Shown here piece by piece: positions 9,412-20,017 of a stretch of 64,000 nucleotides of DNA (position 1 is its first letter; each line of letters starts with the position of its first letter). The stretch covers positions 744,001 through 808,000 of the forward strand of contig NZ_JAIVAT010000003.1 of assembly GCF_020172085.1 (NCBI RefSeq), in the 5' to 3' direction. The notes beneath the pieces are model-generated. The model was not told the origin of the DNA. It saw only the letters and a program-made list of their open reading frames with translations, and searched no databases. Source of the stretch: Rossellomorea aquimaris (GTDB lineage Bacteria; Bacillota; Bacilli; Bacillales; Bacillaceae_B). A program made the translations under genes and the position numbers.

Positions 9412-12400
9412 ATGTCAGGAAGAAAACGTAAGGCAAGATGGTTATCCATTATACTCACTTTAGTCATGTTTGTCCCCTTGATGTTTCCATTCAATGCAGG
9501 GGCGGCAAATACCCCACAAGCATCTCTAGCAAAAGAAAAACCATCCACGTCAGCAAAAGATTCAGCAAAAGTCAGCCCACAGTCAAAAATCACATCGAAA
9601 CTACAGGATCAGTTCAAGAAAGAGAATCACGTCACATACTTAGTGAAATTCAAGGATCAGCTGGATGCTGAAGCAGTAGCTGAAAAAGCGTCCGAGACAG
9701 CGAAAAAGCAGAAGTTATCTGCTAATAGTAAGAAGTTATTAAAACGGAATATGGTTGTCTCTGAGCTTCGTGCCAAAGCCCTTGAGTCTCAAGCACAAGT
9801 GAAAGAATACTTAGCGAAAGAAAAGAAGTCAGGTGCAGTGAAGGAAATCAAAGACTTCTATGTTGTTAACGGAATGGCGGTTACAAGTACGAAGAAAGTC
9901 ATGGAGAAAATTTCGACCTTTGCTGAAGTTGAGAAAATCCTGCCGAACGAAACAAGACAGATTATCCAGCCGGCGAAGACAACTTCTACAGCAGTATTGG
10001 ATAAAGAAGCCCCGAATACACCTGCTTCAATTGAGTGGAACATTGATCGGGTTGGAGCACCAGCTGTTTGGGACATGGGAATCGATGGAGCGGGAACCGT
10101 CATTGCTTCCATTGATACTGGAGTTCAATGGGATCATCCGGCGTTAAAAGAAAAGTATAGAGGCTATGATCCTCAAAATCCTGACTCTCCAGACCATGAA
10201 TTCAACTGGTTTGATGCAACTGCAGGACAGAGCGCGCCATATGATGATCAGGGACACGGGACTCACACTGTTGGAACAATGGTCGGTTCTGAACCTGATG
10301 GCAGTAATCAAATTGGTGTTGCCCCAGGTGCTAAGTGGATTGCCGTTAAGGCGTTTACAGCCGATGGTGGAACGGATGTTGATTTACTGGAAGCCGGGGA
10401 ATGGATTCTGGCTCCGAAAGATGCAGAAGGAAATCCTCATCCTGAAATGGCTCCAGATGTTGTCAATAACTCATGGGGCGGCGGAGCAGGACTCGATGAA
10501 TGGTACCGGGATATGGTAACTGCGTGGAGAGCGGCGGAAATTTTCCCTGAGTTCTCGGCAGGAAATACAACGTTATTCAATCCTGGTGGACCAGGTTCGA
10601 TTGCGAATCCGGCTAACTATCCAGAGTCATTTGCAACGGGTGCAACGGATATTAATGATCAATTGGGAAGCTTCTCGTTGCAGGGACCTTCTCCTTATGA
10701 TGAAGTAAAGCCAGAGATTGCCGCACCGGGAGTAAACATTCGTTCTTCTGTTCCAGGGGGCAATTATGAAGGCGGATGGAATGGAACATCGATGGCTGGG
10801 CCGCACGTAACGGCAGTTGCAGCTTTATTGCGACAAGTGGATGCCAGTCTGACAGTAGATGAATTGGAAGAAATCCTTATGTCAACCGCTGTACCGTTAA
10901 CAGACGGCACATTCCCGGAATCGCCTAATAACGGGTATGGACACGGCTTGGTCAATGCGTTTGACGCTGTTTCCTCCGTTATAAGCGGGATCGGAAAAGT
11001 AAAAGGACAGGTTTCAAAGGAAGGTGATGACACAGAAGCTCCTGTCATCAGTCATGAAGCACCACAAGAAGCATTTAAAGAAATGAATCTTCCATTACAA
11101 GCAGAAGCAAGCGATAACGTAAGTGTAACAAATGTTGCTCTTCACTATCAAAATCAGGACGGTGAATGGGTTCAGGTAGAAGCGACCAGAACGTCAGGCG
11201 ATTATACAACGGGAACGTATGAATCGGTCATCCCAGGTGACGAGCTCACTGGTGACCAGGTTACGTATAAATGGACGGCAATGGACTTCGGTGGAAATGA
11301 AGTCGAGTCGGATACCTACACTATAAATCTTCTGCCAGGAATTAGTGTCGGGTATGAACAGGATTTTGAATCCCCTGCAGCAGGGTGGACGTCGTATGGC
11401 CCAGGCAACAGCTGGGAGCGCGGGGTTCCGGAGAGTGGTCCGGGAACGGCAACTTCCGGTGAAAACGTATATGCCACGAATTTAGGCGGAACATATGAAA
11501 ACAGTGCAAATATGTCGCTTCAAATGCCGCCGATCGATTTACCTGAAGGGGCGAGCTTCCTTCAATTCAAACAGTGGCATGAGCTCGAACGTAACTATGA
11601 TTATGGTCACGTCTTTGTATCTACTGATGGGGAAGAGTGGACGCAGGCACTAAGGGTAAATGGCAACACAGAAGGTTGGATTGAAGGAGAAGTCGATCTG
11701 AGTCAATATGCCGGTCAGCGTGTATACGTGGCGTTCAACGTGACAACTGACGGAAGTGTTACGAAACAAGGATGGTATCTGGATGATGTGAAGCTAAGCG
11801 CGGAATCCATTCTTCCAGCTAAGAAGATGAATCTTGGTTTGAAGTCGAAGGATGAGAAATCATCTTCATTGTCGAAAAAGCCAAGTGTAAATCCAGATAA
11901 AATCACTCTCAAACATGCAGTAAAGAATGATGAAAATGCGGGTCAGTCAGCCCCGGTACTGCTTCCTTTACAAGCTGAAGTAAGCGTTCTGGAAACGGGC
12001 CGTTCTGTCTATACGAATCCTGCCAATGGATCATATGAAATGACTCATGCAGCAGGAGAATTCACATTACAGGCATCCACATACGGTTATAGATCAGAAA
12101 CGCAACGTGTGACGATCGAAGCCGATCAAACATCGACTGCCAACTTCACCCTTGAAGAAATCCCTCAAGGGAATATCACTGGAACCGTGACCAACGAAAT
12201 AACGGGTGAACCGGTCGAAGGGGCAACAGTGCTCGTTCTTGAAGATGCAGTAGTTGAGCCTGTAGCAACAAATGCAGATGGAGAATATGAATTAGAAGCT
12301 TATGAAGGGGATTACACCCTGAAGGTGGTTGCGCCTTACTACTATAGTAAGGAAATGAGTATTACAGTAGAAGGTGGAGAAGTTACGACCGCCGATGTAG

Positions 12401-13749
12401 CTTTGGATCCATTTATCGGGTATCCAGGCGAGATCGGTTACGATGATGGCACAGCTGAAAATGCACGTGCATTCTATGATGCTGGAAACGGCTGGGCTGT
12501 TAAGATGTCCCTTGAAGAAGGAAATGATACGGCACTCGTGACAGGAGGACTATTCCGCTTCTGGGATACGGAATGGCCTGTACCAGGAGGAACTGAATTC
12601 CAGGTTGCCGTTTATGATGCGACTGGTCCGGACGGGGCGCCAGGTAAGAAAATCGCCGGCCCGTTCAATGAAACTGCGCTGCGTAACGGCGAGTGGACGC
12701 ATGTAGATCTCAGTCAGCATGGCATTATGGTGGAAGGAGACTTCTATATGGTGTACATTCAATCTGCTCCAAATCCTAATGCACCTGGACTAGGAACGGA
12801 TGAAGATGGTGAATATGCAGCAAGAAGCTGGCAATTCGTTGGTGGAGCATGGTCTCCGTCCCCAGAAGATGAAGGGAACTACATGATTCGTGCCACAGTG
12901 AATTATGAAGTGACTGCACCGGTCATCACTTCACCGAAGGATGGATCTTTCACCAATAAAGATTCCGTTACAGTGGAGGGGACCTCTGCACCGACCACGA
13001 CCGTTCACCTCTTTAATGGAGATGAGGAAGTAGGTACTGCCGATACAGCTGAGGATGGAACATTCTCACTTGAAGTTTCACTGCATGAAGGCGAGAATGT
13101 ATTAACCGCCAAGGCAGCGACTGAACAGGGAATGACTGGTCCATCGGATGAGATTACGGTCATCCTTGATCAAGTCAAGCCGGAACTGGCCATCACTTCA
13201 CCAGAAAATGACATGAAAACCAATCGTGAAGCCATCACCGTTAAAGGAACGGTTACGGATGAGAACCTAGCATGGGTGAAGGTGAACGGTGAGAAAGCTT
13301 CGATCAGCGGTGGCGAATTTAGTCATCGAATCCTTCTAAATGAAGGTGAAAATGTCATACAGGTAGTGGCAAAAGATAAAGCAGGAAACAAAAAGAAACA
13401 ACGTGTAACCGTCTATGCGAAATTCGGGGACATTGAAATTGAAAATCTTCTCCCAAGAGAGGATAAAGAGCTGAAGAAGGGCGAATCCGTCAAGATCGAA
13501 TTTGACAGTGAACCTGGCCTGGGTGCGACATTTGTCATTCAAATGCCTCTGACAAATGCAGGTCAAGTAACAAATGCCAATGAACTGCCAATGATGGAAA
13601 CATCAGAAGGACATTACGTAGGTTACTACACGGCTACTTCTAATGTTAAGGCACCAGGAGCGGTGATTGAAGTGAAGATTGCCGATGATTATGGAAATGT
13701 CACAACGCAACGTGCAGAAGGAAAACTGTATATCAATACAAAGAAATAA
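9412..13749 (+). CDS. bpr: Bacillopeptidase F-like secreted S8 serine protease
   Basis: Secreted multidomain subtilisin, 1445 residues, close to B. subtilis Bpr. Order: signal peptide (basic RKRKAR then a hydrophobic stretch ending NAGAA), an inhibitor-I9-type propeptide (HVTYLVKFKDQLDAEAVA), the S8 domain with Asp235 (ASIDTG), His282 (GHGTHTVG) and Ser460 (NGTSMAGPH), oxyanion Asn in VVNNSWGG, then a MAM/jelly-roll-like region (YEQDFESPAAGW), carboxypeptidase-regulatory-like beta domains (GNITGTVTNEITGEPV) and Ig-like repeats (ITSPKDGSFTNKDSVTVEG; ITSPENDMKTNREAITVKG). Start ATG 9412 is set by GGAGGG 6 bp upstream rather than the in-frame TTG 9397. No sortase or SLH anchor is visible, so release to the medium is likely. 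It stands alone between two catabolic operons. Confidence 0.92.
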   Translation: MSGRKRKARWLSIILTLVMFVPLMFPFNAGAANTPQASLAKEKPSTSAKDSAKVSPQSKITSKLQDQFKKENHVTYLVKFKDQLDAEAVAEKASETAKKQKLSANSKKLLKRNMVVSELRAKALESQAQVKEYLAKEKKSGAVKEIKDFYVVNGMAVTSTKKVMEKISTFAEVEKILPNETRQIIQPAKTTSTAVLDKEAPNTPASIEWNIDRVGAPAVWDMGIDGAGTVIASIDTGVQWDHPALKEKYRGYDPQNPDSPDHEFNWFDATAGQSAPYDDQGHGTHTVGTMVGSEPDGSNQIGVAPGAKWIAVKAFTADGGTDVDLLEAGEWILAPKDAEGNPHPEMAPDVVNNSWGGGAGLDEWYRDMVTAWRAAEIFPEFSAGNTTLFNPGGPGSIANPANYPESFATGATDINDQLGSFSLQGPSPYDEVKPEIAAPGVNIRSSVPGGNYEGGWNGTSMAGPHVTAVAALLRQVDASLTVDELEEILMSTAVPLTDGTFPESPNNGYGHGLVNAFDAVSSVISGIGKVKGQVSKEGDDTEAPVISHEAPQEAFKEMNLPLQAEASDNVSVTNVALHYQNQDGEWVQVEATRTSGDYTTGTYESVIPGDELTGDQVTYKWTAMDFGGNEVESDTYTINLLPGISVGYEQDFESPAAGWTSYGPGNSWERGVPESGPGTATSGENVYATNLGGTYENSANMSLQMPPIDLPEGASFLQFKQWHELERNYDYGHVFVSTDGEEWTQALRVNGNTEGWIEGEVDLSQYAGQRVYVAFNVTTDGSVTKQGWYLDDVKLSAESILPAKKMNLGLKSKDEKSSSLSKKPSVNPDKITLKHAVKNDENAGQSAPVLLPLQAEVSVLETGRSVYTNPANGSYEMTHAAGEFTLQASTYGYRSETQRVTIEADQTSTANFTLEEIPQGNITGTVTNEITGEPVEGATVLVLEDAVVEPVATNADGEYELEAYEGDYTLKVVAPYYYSKEMSITVEGGEVTTADVALDPFIGYPGEIGYDDGTAENARAFYDAGNGWAVKMSLEEGNDTALVTGGLFRFWDTEWPVPGGTEFQVAVYDATGPDGAPGKKIAGPFNETALRNGEWTHVDLSQHGIMVEGDFYMVYIQSAPNPNAPGLGTDEDGEYAARSWQFVGGAWSPSPEDEGNYMIRATVNYEVTAPVITSPKDGSFTNKDSVTVEGTSAPTTTVHLFNGDEEVGTADTAEDGTFSLEVSLHEGENVLTAKAATEQGMTGPSDEITVILDQVKPELAITSPENDMKTNREAITVKGTVTDENLAWVKVNGEKASISGGEFSHRILLNEGENVIQVVAKDKAGNKKKQRVTVYAKFGDIEIENLLPREDKELKKGESVKIEFDSEPGLGATFVIQMPLTNAGQVTNANELPMMETSEGHYVGYYTATSNVKAPGAVIEVKIADDYGNVTTQRAEGKLYINTKK

Positions 13750-13759
13750 GTGTGACGGG

Positions 13760-13794
13760 AGAAGAGTCGGAAAGCCGACTCTTCTTCTTTTTTT
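13760..13794 (+). terminator. Terminator after bpr
   Basis: Eleven-bp stem AGAAGAGTCGG (13760-13770) with 13775-13785, followed by a T-rich tract. Confidence 0.9.
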
Positions 13795-13837
13795 GCACTC
13801 ATTTTTCTGAGAGATTGAAGTAAGACGGTTTTTTTTA

Positions 13838-13860
13838 TATACTAAAATAGTATTAGTATA
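13838..13860 (+). promoter_or_regulatory. Inverted repeat upstream of mutA
   Basis: TATACTAA (13838-13845) and TTAGTATA (13853-13860) are perfect 8-bp arms with a 7-bp spacer. The symmetry suits a dimeric repressor such as a TetR-family regulator; the protein is unknown. Confidence 0.45.
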
Positions 13861-13920
13861 AACATTTCGAATTTTCAATGAGAAATCATGATATTTCAGT
13901 TCATTTTTTTTAACTAGTTT

Positions 13921-13934
13921 TGTAAACGATTACA
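13921..13934 (+). promoter_or_regulatory. cre site (CcpA operator) before mutA
   Basis: TGTAAACGATTACA matches all 14 positions of the consensus TGWAANCGNTNWCA. It lies 27-40 bp before the mutA ATG, so CcpA bound here would act as repressor or roadblock for mutA-mutB-meaB. Confidence 0.8.
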
Positions 13935-13960
13935 AAAATGTGTGATGGAAGAGGGGTACT

Positions 13961-15766
13961 ATGAAGCTTAGTGAAATGAAAAATCAATCATTCAGTCAAC
14001 GCACGCTGACAGATTGGCAGGAAGCCGCTGAAAAAGCATTAAAGGGGAAAGGGATACATTCTTTACATACGAACACTTATGAAAATATTAAACTTAAGCC
14101 GTTATATACAGGGGAAGATGTTCCTAAGCGGGATAGAGTGAAGGACTATATTCCAAATATTGAGGGGAAAATGGACCGTGATTCGAAATGGTTCATCGCT
14201 CAACCGATCAATAGGGGTTCATGGGTAGAACTTACAACGGCCATAAAGGATGCACTATCACGTGGGCAGAACTGTCTTTCGTTCACTATTGGAGATGTAA
14301 AGATGACAGAACATTTCCAGCAATTCATGAAAGAAATGAAGGAAATGAAAGAATTCGATACTCCCATCTTTATCATTGATAAAAAAACATCTTTATCCAT
14401 CCTTGAAATGGAAGAGTTCCCAGATAGGGAGGGGCTTATAGGAGTCATTGGGTTCGACCCACTTTCAGAAGGAGAATGGCTGAATAATGATAGATTAGAA
14501 GAATGGATAACGGTAGTCAATGAAGCGGATCATCTCCATCCTGAAGTGAAGACCATCATCATCAATGCTGCACCGTATCATAATAAAGGTGCAAGTGCCA
14601 CCCAGGAGTTGGCCTATGCACTGAGTGAGGGTGTCGTTTATATTGAAGCACTTCAAGAAAAAGGGTGGACTCTTGAGAAAATAGCTAAAAAGATGCATTT
14701 TCACTTTTCAGTTGGAAGTCAATTTTTCATGGAAATGGCAAAAATCCGGGCATTTAAGAAATTGTGGCAAGAGGTATTGTCTTCATATGGAGTGGCAGAA
14801 AGCACGATTTCCCGAAGTATCAGTATCAGTGCAGAAACGTCCCGATTTAATAAATCAACATTAGATCCTTATGTCAATATGCTTCGCGGAGGCGGAGAAG
14901 CTTTTTCAGCCGTTCTCGCAGGTGTCGATTACTTGCTGGTTGCGCCCTTCAATGAAGTGAGTGGGGAAGTAAATCCATTCTCTGAAAGGATCGCCCGGAA
15001 TACTCAATTGATTCTGGGAGAAGAAGCGCACCTGGATAAAGTCATCGATCCCGGTGGAGGCTCCTATTATGTTGAGTGGCTTTCAGAAGAGGTGGGCAAG
15101 CTTGCATGGAAAGAATTCCAACAAATCGACGAGGAAGGAGGAATCATTGTCTCACTGGAAAATGGTTCTATACAGCATAAAATTGATAGAGTGAGAGACT
15201 CCCGAATACAGGATTTAGCCACTCGAAAGAATTCGATGATCGGAACGAATATCTATGCGAATCTTGAAGAAACCCTCGCGGATACAACATCAACGGCAGG
15301 TGAGCGATTATCCCTTCCTTTCGAAGCGTTAAGGAGTAGGTCACTGAAGCTGGCAAGGAAACCGGTGGCCGGTCTGATCGGATTGGGTGAGCTGAAATCC
15401 CACAAACCACGTGCGGACTTTGTAAAAGGCTTTTTGGCCACTGGAGGCATTCATACTGATCAGAGTAAAGAGTGCTTCTCAAAAGAAGATATCCTTCATT
15501 TCGTAGAAGAAACCAGGTATCCGTACTATGTCGTATGCGGGAAAGATGAAGAGTATCATGATCAACTATCGATGATGGTTGAATCCATCCATCAAATAGG
15601 TGCAAACATTGTGATCGACATAGCAGGGAAAATACCTGATGAGAGAAGAAGTGAATGGGAGCTTATGGGATTGAACGGATCCATTTACAATAAACAGAAC
15701 ATACTTGAAAAAATGGATGAGCTTTTGACCATTTGGGAGGAGGGAAATGACCGTGAAGAAGCCTGA
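13961..15766 (+). CDS. mutA: Methylmalonyl-CoA mutase small (beta) subunit
   Basis: Non-catalytic partner of the B12-dependent mutase that interconverts (R)-methylmalonyl-CoA and succinyl-CoA. 601 residues; it resembles MutB throughout the barrel domain ([27 protein letters not shown] parallels the same stretch in MutB) but its C-terminal cobalamin-like domain lacks the DxHxxG motif, as in other heterodimeric mutases. AGAGGGG precedes ATG 13961. It overlaps mutB by 20 bp, so both subunits should be made in equal amounts. Confidence 0.93.
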   Translation: MKLSEMKNQSFSQRTLTDWQEAAEKALKGKGIHSLHTNTYENIKLKPLYTGEDVPKRDRVKDYIPNIEGKMDRDSKWFIAQPINRGSWVELTTAIKDALSRGQNCLSFTIGDVKMTEHFQQFMKEMKEMKEFDTPIFIIDKKTSLSILEMEEFPDREGLIGVIGFDPLSEGEWLNNDRLEEWITVVNEADHLHPEVKTIIINAAPYHNKGASATQELAYALSEGVVYIEALQEKGWTLEKIAKKMHFHFSVGSQFFMEMAKIRAFKKLWQEVLSSYGVAESTISRSISISAETSRFNKSTLDPYVNMLRGGGEAFSAVLAGVDYLLVAPFNEVSGEVNPFSERIARNTQLILGEEAHLDKVIDPGGGSYYVEWLSEEVGKLAWKEFQQIDEEGGIIVSLENGSIQHKIDRVRDSRIQDLATRKNSMIGTNIYANLEETLADTTSTAGERLSLPFEALRSRSLKLARKPVAGLIGLGELKSHKPRADFVKGFLATGGIHTDQSKECFSKEDILHFVEETRYPYYVVCGKDEEYHDQLSMMVESIHQIGANIVIDIAGKIPDERRSEWELMGLNGSIYNKQNILEKMDELLTIWEEGNDREEA

Positions 15767-17909
15767 TTGGCAACAAATCAACCCATATTCAAACGAGGGA
15801 GCAGCGAGTAAGGTCTCCCTTTCGGATAAAACCTATGAGACAAATGAAAAAATCTCTGTAAAACCACTTTATTCAGCGGAAGACACAAAGGATATTTCTC
15901 ATGGAGAGGACCTTCCAGGTCTTGCTCCATACACAAGGGGCCCTTACCCGACAATGTATGTGAACCGTCCTTGGACGGTCAGGCAATATGCAGGATTTTC
16001 AACTGCAGAAGAAAGCAATGCTTTCTATCGAAGAAACTTGAGTATGGGGCAGAAAGGGTTGTCCGTCGCATTTGATCTGGCCACTCATCGAGGCTATGAC
16101 TCAGATCATCCAAGGGTAGTGGGAGATGTAGGGAAAGCCGGTGTAGCCATTGATTCAATACTGGATATGAAGATTCTCTTTGATGGCATCCCCCTCGACC
16201 AGATGTCTGTTTCCATGACAATGAACGGAGCGGTGCTGCCCATCCTTGCCTTTTATATAGTGACGGCAGAAGAGCAGGGTGTTTCCAAGGAGAAGCTTTC
16301 GGGTACGATCCAGAATGACATATTGAAAGAATACATGGTACGAAATACGTATATTTACCCACCTGAAACGTCCATGAAGATCATTGCGGATATCTTTGAT
16401 TACACATCCAATCATATGCCGAAATTCAATAGCATCAGTATTTCGGGGTATCATATGCAGGAAGCTGGAGCACCTGCTGATATTGAGCTTGCCTATACGT
16501 TGGCGGATGGCCTTGAATACGTTCGGACCGGACTGAAAGCCGGAATTGATATCGATTCCTTCGCACCAAGACTCTCATTTTTCTGGGCAATCGGCATGAA
16601 TTATTTTATGGAAGTGGCCAAAATGAGAGCTGCGCGGAGAATCTGGGCGAAAATGATGAAAACATTCAGCCCTCAAAACCCAAAATCAATGGCCCTCCGA
16701 ACCCACTCCCAGACATCCGGTTGGAGTTTAACGGAGCAGGATCCGTATAATAACGTCGTTCGTACATTACTTGAGGCACATGCAGCAGCGATGGGGCATA
16801 CTCAATCCCTTCATACGAATGCGCTTGACGAAGCGATTGCCCTGCCGACAGACTTTTCTGCCCGAATCGCCCGTAATACACAGCTATTCCTTCAAGAAGA
16901 GACCGGTATTACGAAAGTCATCGATCCATGGGCAGGTTCCCATTATGTAGAATCGTTGACTCATCAGCTGATGGAAAAGGCGTGGGAGCATATTGAAGAA
17001 ATTGAAGAGCTCGGCGGCATGACTAAGGCAATCGAGACGGGACTGCCGAAGATGCGGATCGAAGAAGCGGCGGCAAGAAGGCAAGCAATGATTGATTCAG
17101 GTGATGAGTCGATCATAGGGGTAAACAAATATCGCCTTGAAAAGGAAGATCCGATCGAAACATTGGACATCGATAATACGGTTGTCAGAAAGAAGCAGAT
17201 TGAACGGATTCAAACGTTGAAAGAAGAACGAAATGATGATCGAGTCATTGAAACCCTCGAAGCATTGACATATGCAGCAGAAACTGGCGAAGGGAATCTT
17301 CTCGAAAAAGCTGTTGATGCCGCTAGGGCACGCGCTACATTAGGGGAAATCTCCGATGCGATCGAAAAGGTATCAGGTAGACATAAAGCAACGATTAGGA
17401 GCATAAGCGGGGTGTACAGCTCGAACTTTTCAAATGAACAGGAAATCAATGTCGTGAAAGAAATGACGGAAGAATTTTTGGAGAATGAAGGAAGAAGACC
17501 CCGTATTCTTATTGCGAAGATGGGCCAGGATGGGCATGACAGGGGTGCGAAAGTCATCAGCACGGCATTTGCCGATCTTGGATTCGATGTGGACATCGGA
17601 CCATTGTTCCAAACACCTGAAGAAACGGCTCTACAGGCGGTTGAAAACGATGTGCATGTGATTGGAGTCAGCTCGTTGGCTGCCGGTCATAAAACGCTAC
17701 TGCCCCAATTAATAGCGGAGCTTGAGAAACTTGGCAGGGAAGACATCCTTGTCGTCATCGGAGGAGTGATTCCCGCGAAGGACTATGATTTCCTTTTAAG
17801 CAATGGGGCATCGGCCGTCTTTGGTCCTGGTACGATTATTCCTGTAGCCGCCCAAAAAGTGATCAAAGAAATATATGAGGTGCTTGGCTATGAGGAAGTG
17901 GCTGAATAA
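15747..17909 (+). CDS. mutB: Methylmalonyl-CoA mutase large (alpha, catalytic) subunit
   Basis: Adenosylcobalamin enzyme catalysing the carbon-skeleton rearrangement of methylmalonyl-CoA. 720 residues. Substrate barrel motifs: [25 protein letters not shown] region starting near residue 64, [16 protein letters not shown], and [13 protein letters not shown]-terminal B12 domain has DGHDRG near 595-600, supplying the lower cobalt ligand His (about 597), then [23 protein letters not shown] lies just before ATG 15747, inside mutA. The stop codon overlaps the start of meaB in TAATG. Confidence 0.96.
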   Translation: MTVKKPDWQQINPYSNEGAASKVSLSDKTYETNEKISVKPLYSAEDTKDISHGEDLPGLAPYTRGPYPTMYVNRPWTVRQYAGFSTAEESNAFYRRNLSMGQKGLSVAFDLATHRGYDSDHPRVVGDVGKAGVAIDSILDMKILFDGIPLDQMSVSMTMNGAVLPILAFYIVTAEEQGVSKEKLSGTIQNDILKEYMVRNTYIYPPETSMKIIADIFDYTSNHMPKFNSISISGYHMQEAGAPADIELAYTLADGLEYVRTGLKAGIDIDSFAPRLSFFWAIGMNYFMEVAKMRAARRIWAKMMKTFSPQNPKSMALRTHSQTSGWSLTEQDPYNNVVRTLLEAHAAAMGHTQSLHTNALDEAIALPTDFSARIARNTQLFLQEETGITKVIDPWAGSHYVESLTHQLMEKAWEHIEEIEELGGMTKAIETGLPKMRIEEAAARRQAMIDSGDESIIGVNKYRLEKEDPIETLDIDNTVVRKKQIERIQTLKEERNDDRVIETLEALTYAAETGEGNLLEKAVDAARARATLGEISDAIEKVSGRHKATIRSISGVYSSNFSNEQEINVVKEMTEEFLENEGRRPRILIAKMGQDGHDRGAKVISTAFADLGFDVDIGPLFQTPEETALQAVENDVHVIGVSSLAAGHKTLLPQLIAELEKLGREDILVVIGGVIPAKDYDFLLSNGASAVFGPGTIIPVAAQKVIKEIYEVLGYEEVAE

Positions 17910-18958
17910 TGACAGAGTATCAGCCGGGAAGAAAGAAGCGGTTTGTGAAAAAGAAAAAGGATCCCATTTCAATTGCCGAATTAAAGGCCGGAATCTTGAA
18001 CGGTGACCGCAGCCAATTAGCAAAGGCCATCACACTGATTGAAAGCAATGCAGAAGATCATTACGCATCAGGGCAAGAGCTGCTCCAGGAACTCCTGCCC
18101 CATACGGGCAATAGCTTTCGGATCGGGATTACCGGTGTGCCGGGAGCAGGAAAAAGTACATTTATCGAACAGTTCGGTGAGATGTTATGTGACGCGGGCC
18201 TCCGCGTTGCCGTTCTTGCCATCGACCCAAGCTCTTCTATTTCGGGCGGAAGTATTCTTGGTGATAAAACGAGGATGGAGCAGCTTTCGAAAAACCCACG
18301 TGCTTTTGTCAGGCCATCCCCGACCGCAGGGACGCTCGGCGGGGTTCATCGTAAAACAAATGAAACGCTTCTCTTATGTGAAGCGGCAGGTTATGACTTT
18401 ATCATCATAGAGACGGTGGGGGTCGGTCAGAGTGAGGTGATGGTGAGGCAGATGGTCGACTTCTTCTTACTGCTCGTCATCACCGGTGCAGGGGATGAGC
18501 TTCAGGGAATGAAAAAAGGAATCATGGAGCTTGCCGACGCATTACTCGTGAATAAAGCAGATGGAGAAAATAAGGCGCTTGCTGAGAAAACCAAGAGGGA
18601 ACTCAATCAGATCCTTCACTTTCTCGTCCCAGCAACGAAAGGCTGGAGTTCAAGGGCCTATGCCTGCTCGGCTTTAAAAAATGAAGGTCTGAACGAATTA
18701 TGGTCCGTGATCCAGCAGTTCGAAACACAGACAAAAGAACAGGGTGTATTTGAAGATAGAAGACGTCGCCAAAAACAGGAATGGTTTCATACCATGCTGA
18801 AGGAAAGAATCTTATCAGACTTCTTCTTTCGTAAAAACATCAAATCGTCCCTCCCGGATATGGAAGTCCGGGTGAGAACGGGAGACTTCACAACTTCTCA
18901 GGCAATAGAAGAATTGTTGAAACAATACAAAGAAGCGATACTTCATGAGAATAGTTAA
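17909..18958 (+). CDS. meaB: MeaB/ArgK-type G-protein chaperone of methylmalonyl-CoA mutase
   Basis: SIMIBI-class GTPase that gates cobalamin loading and protects the mutase from inactivation. 349 residues; Walker A at 76-84 (GVPGAGKST), the DPSSSISGGSILGDKTRM segment, ETVGVGQSE switch and NKADGEN base-recognition motif. The one-base stop/start overlap with mutB fixes the start and ties it to the mutase operon. Older annotations call the family lysine/arginine/ornithine transport ATPase, which does not fit this context. Confidence 0.94.
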   Translation: MTEYQPGRKKRFVKKKKDPISIAELKAGILNGDRSQLAKAITLIESNAEDHYASGQELLQELLPHTGNSFRIGITGVPGAGKSTFIEQFGEMLCDAGLRVAVLAIDPSSSISGGSILGDKTRMEQLSKNPRAFVRPSPTAGTLGGVHRKTNETLLLCEAAGYDFIIIETVGVGQSEVMVRQMVDFFLLLVITGAGDELQGMKKGIMELADALLVNKADGENKALAEKTKRELNQILHFLVPATKGWSSRAYACSALKNEGLNELWSVIQQFETQTKEQGVFEDRRRRQKQEWFHTMLKERILSDFFFRKNIKSSLPDMEVRVRTGDFTTSQAIEELLKQYKEAILHENS

Positions 18959-19063
18959 TTTTAATTGAAAGATATGGTTTGAAATTGTTATGATAAGGGT
19001 ATATCAAATCCCTTCGTTTTTAGTGGAATTATGATTAAGTCAGCGATTAAAGGAGAGTTCAGC

Positions 19064-19501
19064 ATGGATATAGATTTCAATTTATTAATGAACGACGTTG
19101 TCCGTCAGGCACGTCAGGAAATCGAGACAGCAGGTTATACGCAACTGACAACAGAAGAAGAAGTAGATCAAGCATTCTCTAAGGAAGGTACAACATTGGT
19201 GATGATCAATTCCGTCTGCGGTTGTGCAGGGGGAATCGCCCGTCCAGCAGCGGCTCATTCCATTCACTTCGATAAGCGACCGGATCAATTGGTAACGGTA
19301 TTCGCTGGTCAGGATAAAGAAGCGACTGCGAAAGCACGCAGCTACTTTACAGGATACCCGCCATCCTCACCGTCTTTCGCACTGCTTAAAGACGGAAAGC
19401 TGTTAACGATGGTCGAAAGACATGAAATTGAAGGACACGACCCAATGTCCGTCGTAAACAAACTTCAATCCTACTTCGATCAGTATTGTGAAGAAGTATA
19501 A
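19064..19501 (+). CDS. brxB: Bacilliredoxin BrxB (YqiW)
   Basis: DUF1094 thioredoxin-fold protein that removes bacillithiol from S-bacillithiolated proteins. 145 residues from ATG 19064, the standard length; AAGGAGAG at 19050 sets this start instead of the in-frame ATG 19031. The CGC redox motif is Cys52/Cys54 (NSVCGCAGG). In B. subtilis brxB directly follows bkdB; here bpr and the mut operon lie between them. A strong terminator follows. Confidence 0.95.
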   Translation: MDIDFNLLMNDVVRQARQEIETAGYTQLTTEEEVDQAFSKEGTTLVMINSVCGCAGGIARPAAAHSIHFDKRPDQLVTVFAGQDKEATAKARSYFTGYPPSSPSFALLKDGKLLTMVERHEIEGHDPMSVVNKLQSYFDQYCEEV

Positions 19502-19514
19502 GAAGATGTAATAG

Positions 19515-19560
19515 CCCGTCAGGTTTCTCGCATGTAATGTGAGAAGCTTGACGGGTTTTT
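19515..19560 (+). terminator. Terminator after brxB
   Basis: Fifteen-bp imperfect stem CCCGTCAGGTTTCTC (19515-19529) with 19541-19555, then five T. Confidence 0.9.
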
Positions 19561-20017
19561 CTATGGGTTTGCTGTTGGGGAGTATGAATATCCGTTTTTT
19601 ACCAAAATACGCAATTCCTGATGAAAACGACGCAATTCTAAAGTATGAAGAGGAATTGGCCGATAAAATGCCAGGAACCTTCACTACTTTATCCAAATCT
19701 CCATCTGCATGTTCCTTCTATACCAAATCCCTTCACCATTTCTTTCTGTAAATAGTCGAAAGTAAAATGTAACTCTTTCGTTTCGCTGCCATCCAACTAC
19801 ACCATTTATGCATAGATATTGAATAATATTCATCCCTTCCTATTTCTACTATTGATAAAACACTACCTAATAAGCACGGTTATTTTCAGAATATATAAAC
19901 ATTTATCTATAATTATAAAACATATTGCATAAAAATTAATATCTGTTACAATACGAATATAGTAATTAATATACATTATACATTATAATTATACATCCCA
20001 ACATAGGAGGAACCACA
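19561..20017 (+). other. Intergenic region with the artP promoter
   Basis: About 450 bp, very AT-rich in its right half. A likely sigma-A promoter is TTGCAT (19925-19930), 16 bp spacer, TACAAT (19947-19952) with an upstream TG. The repeated ATTATAC/ATATAC-rich sequence between the -10 and the ribosome site might bind an arginine repressor, but no convincing ARG box was found. Short overlapping frames on both strands around 19540-19750 lack ribosome sites and are not called. Confidence 0.55.

Noticed and set aside
19539-19751. 70-codon plus-strand frame and an opposing frame after brxB
   Set aside because: The start overlaps the brxB terminator hairpin, there is no ribosome site and the sequence is not recognised; a decayed gene cannot be excluded.
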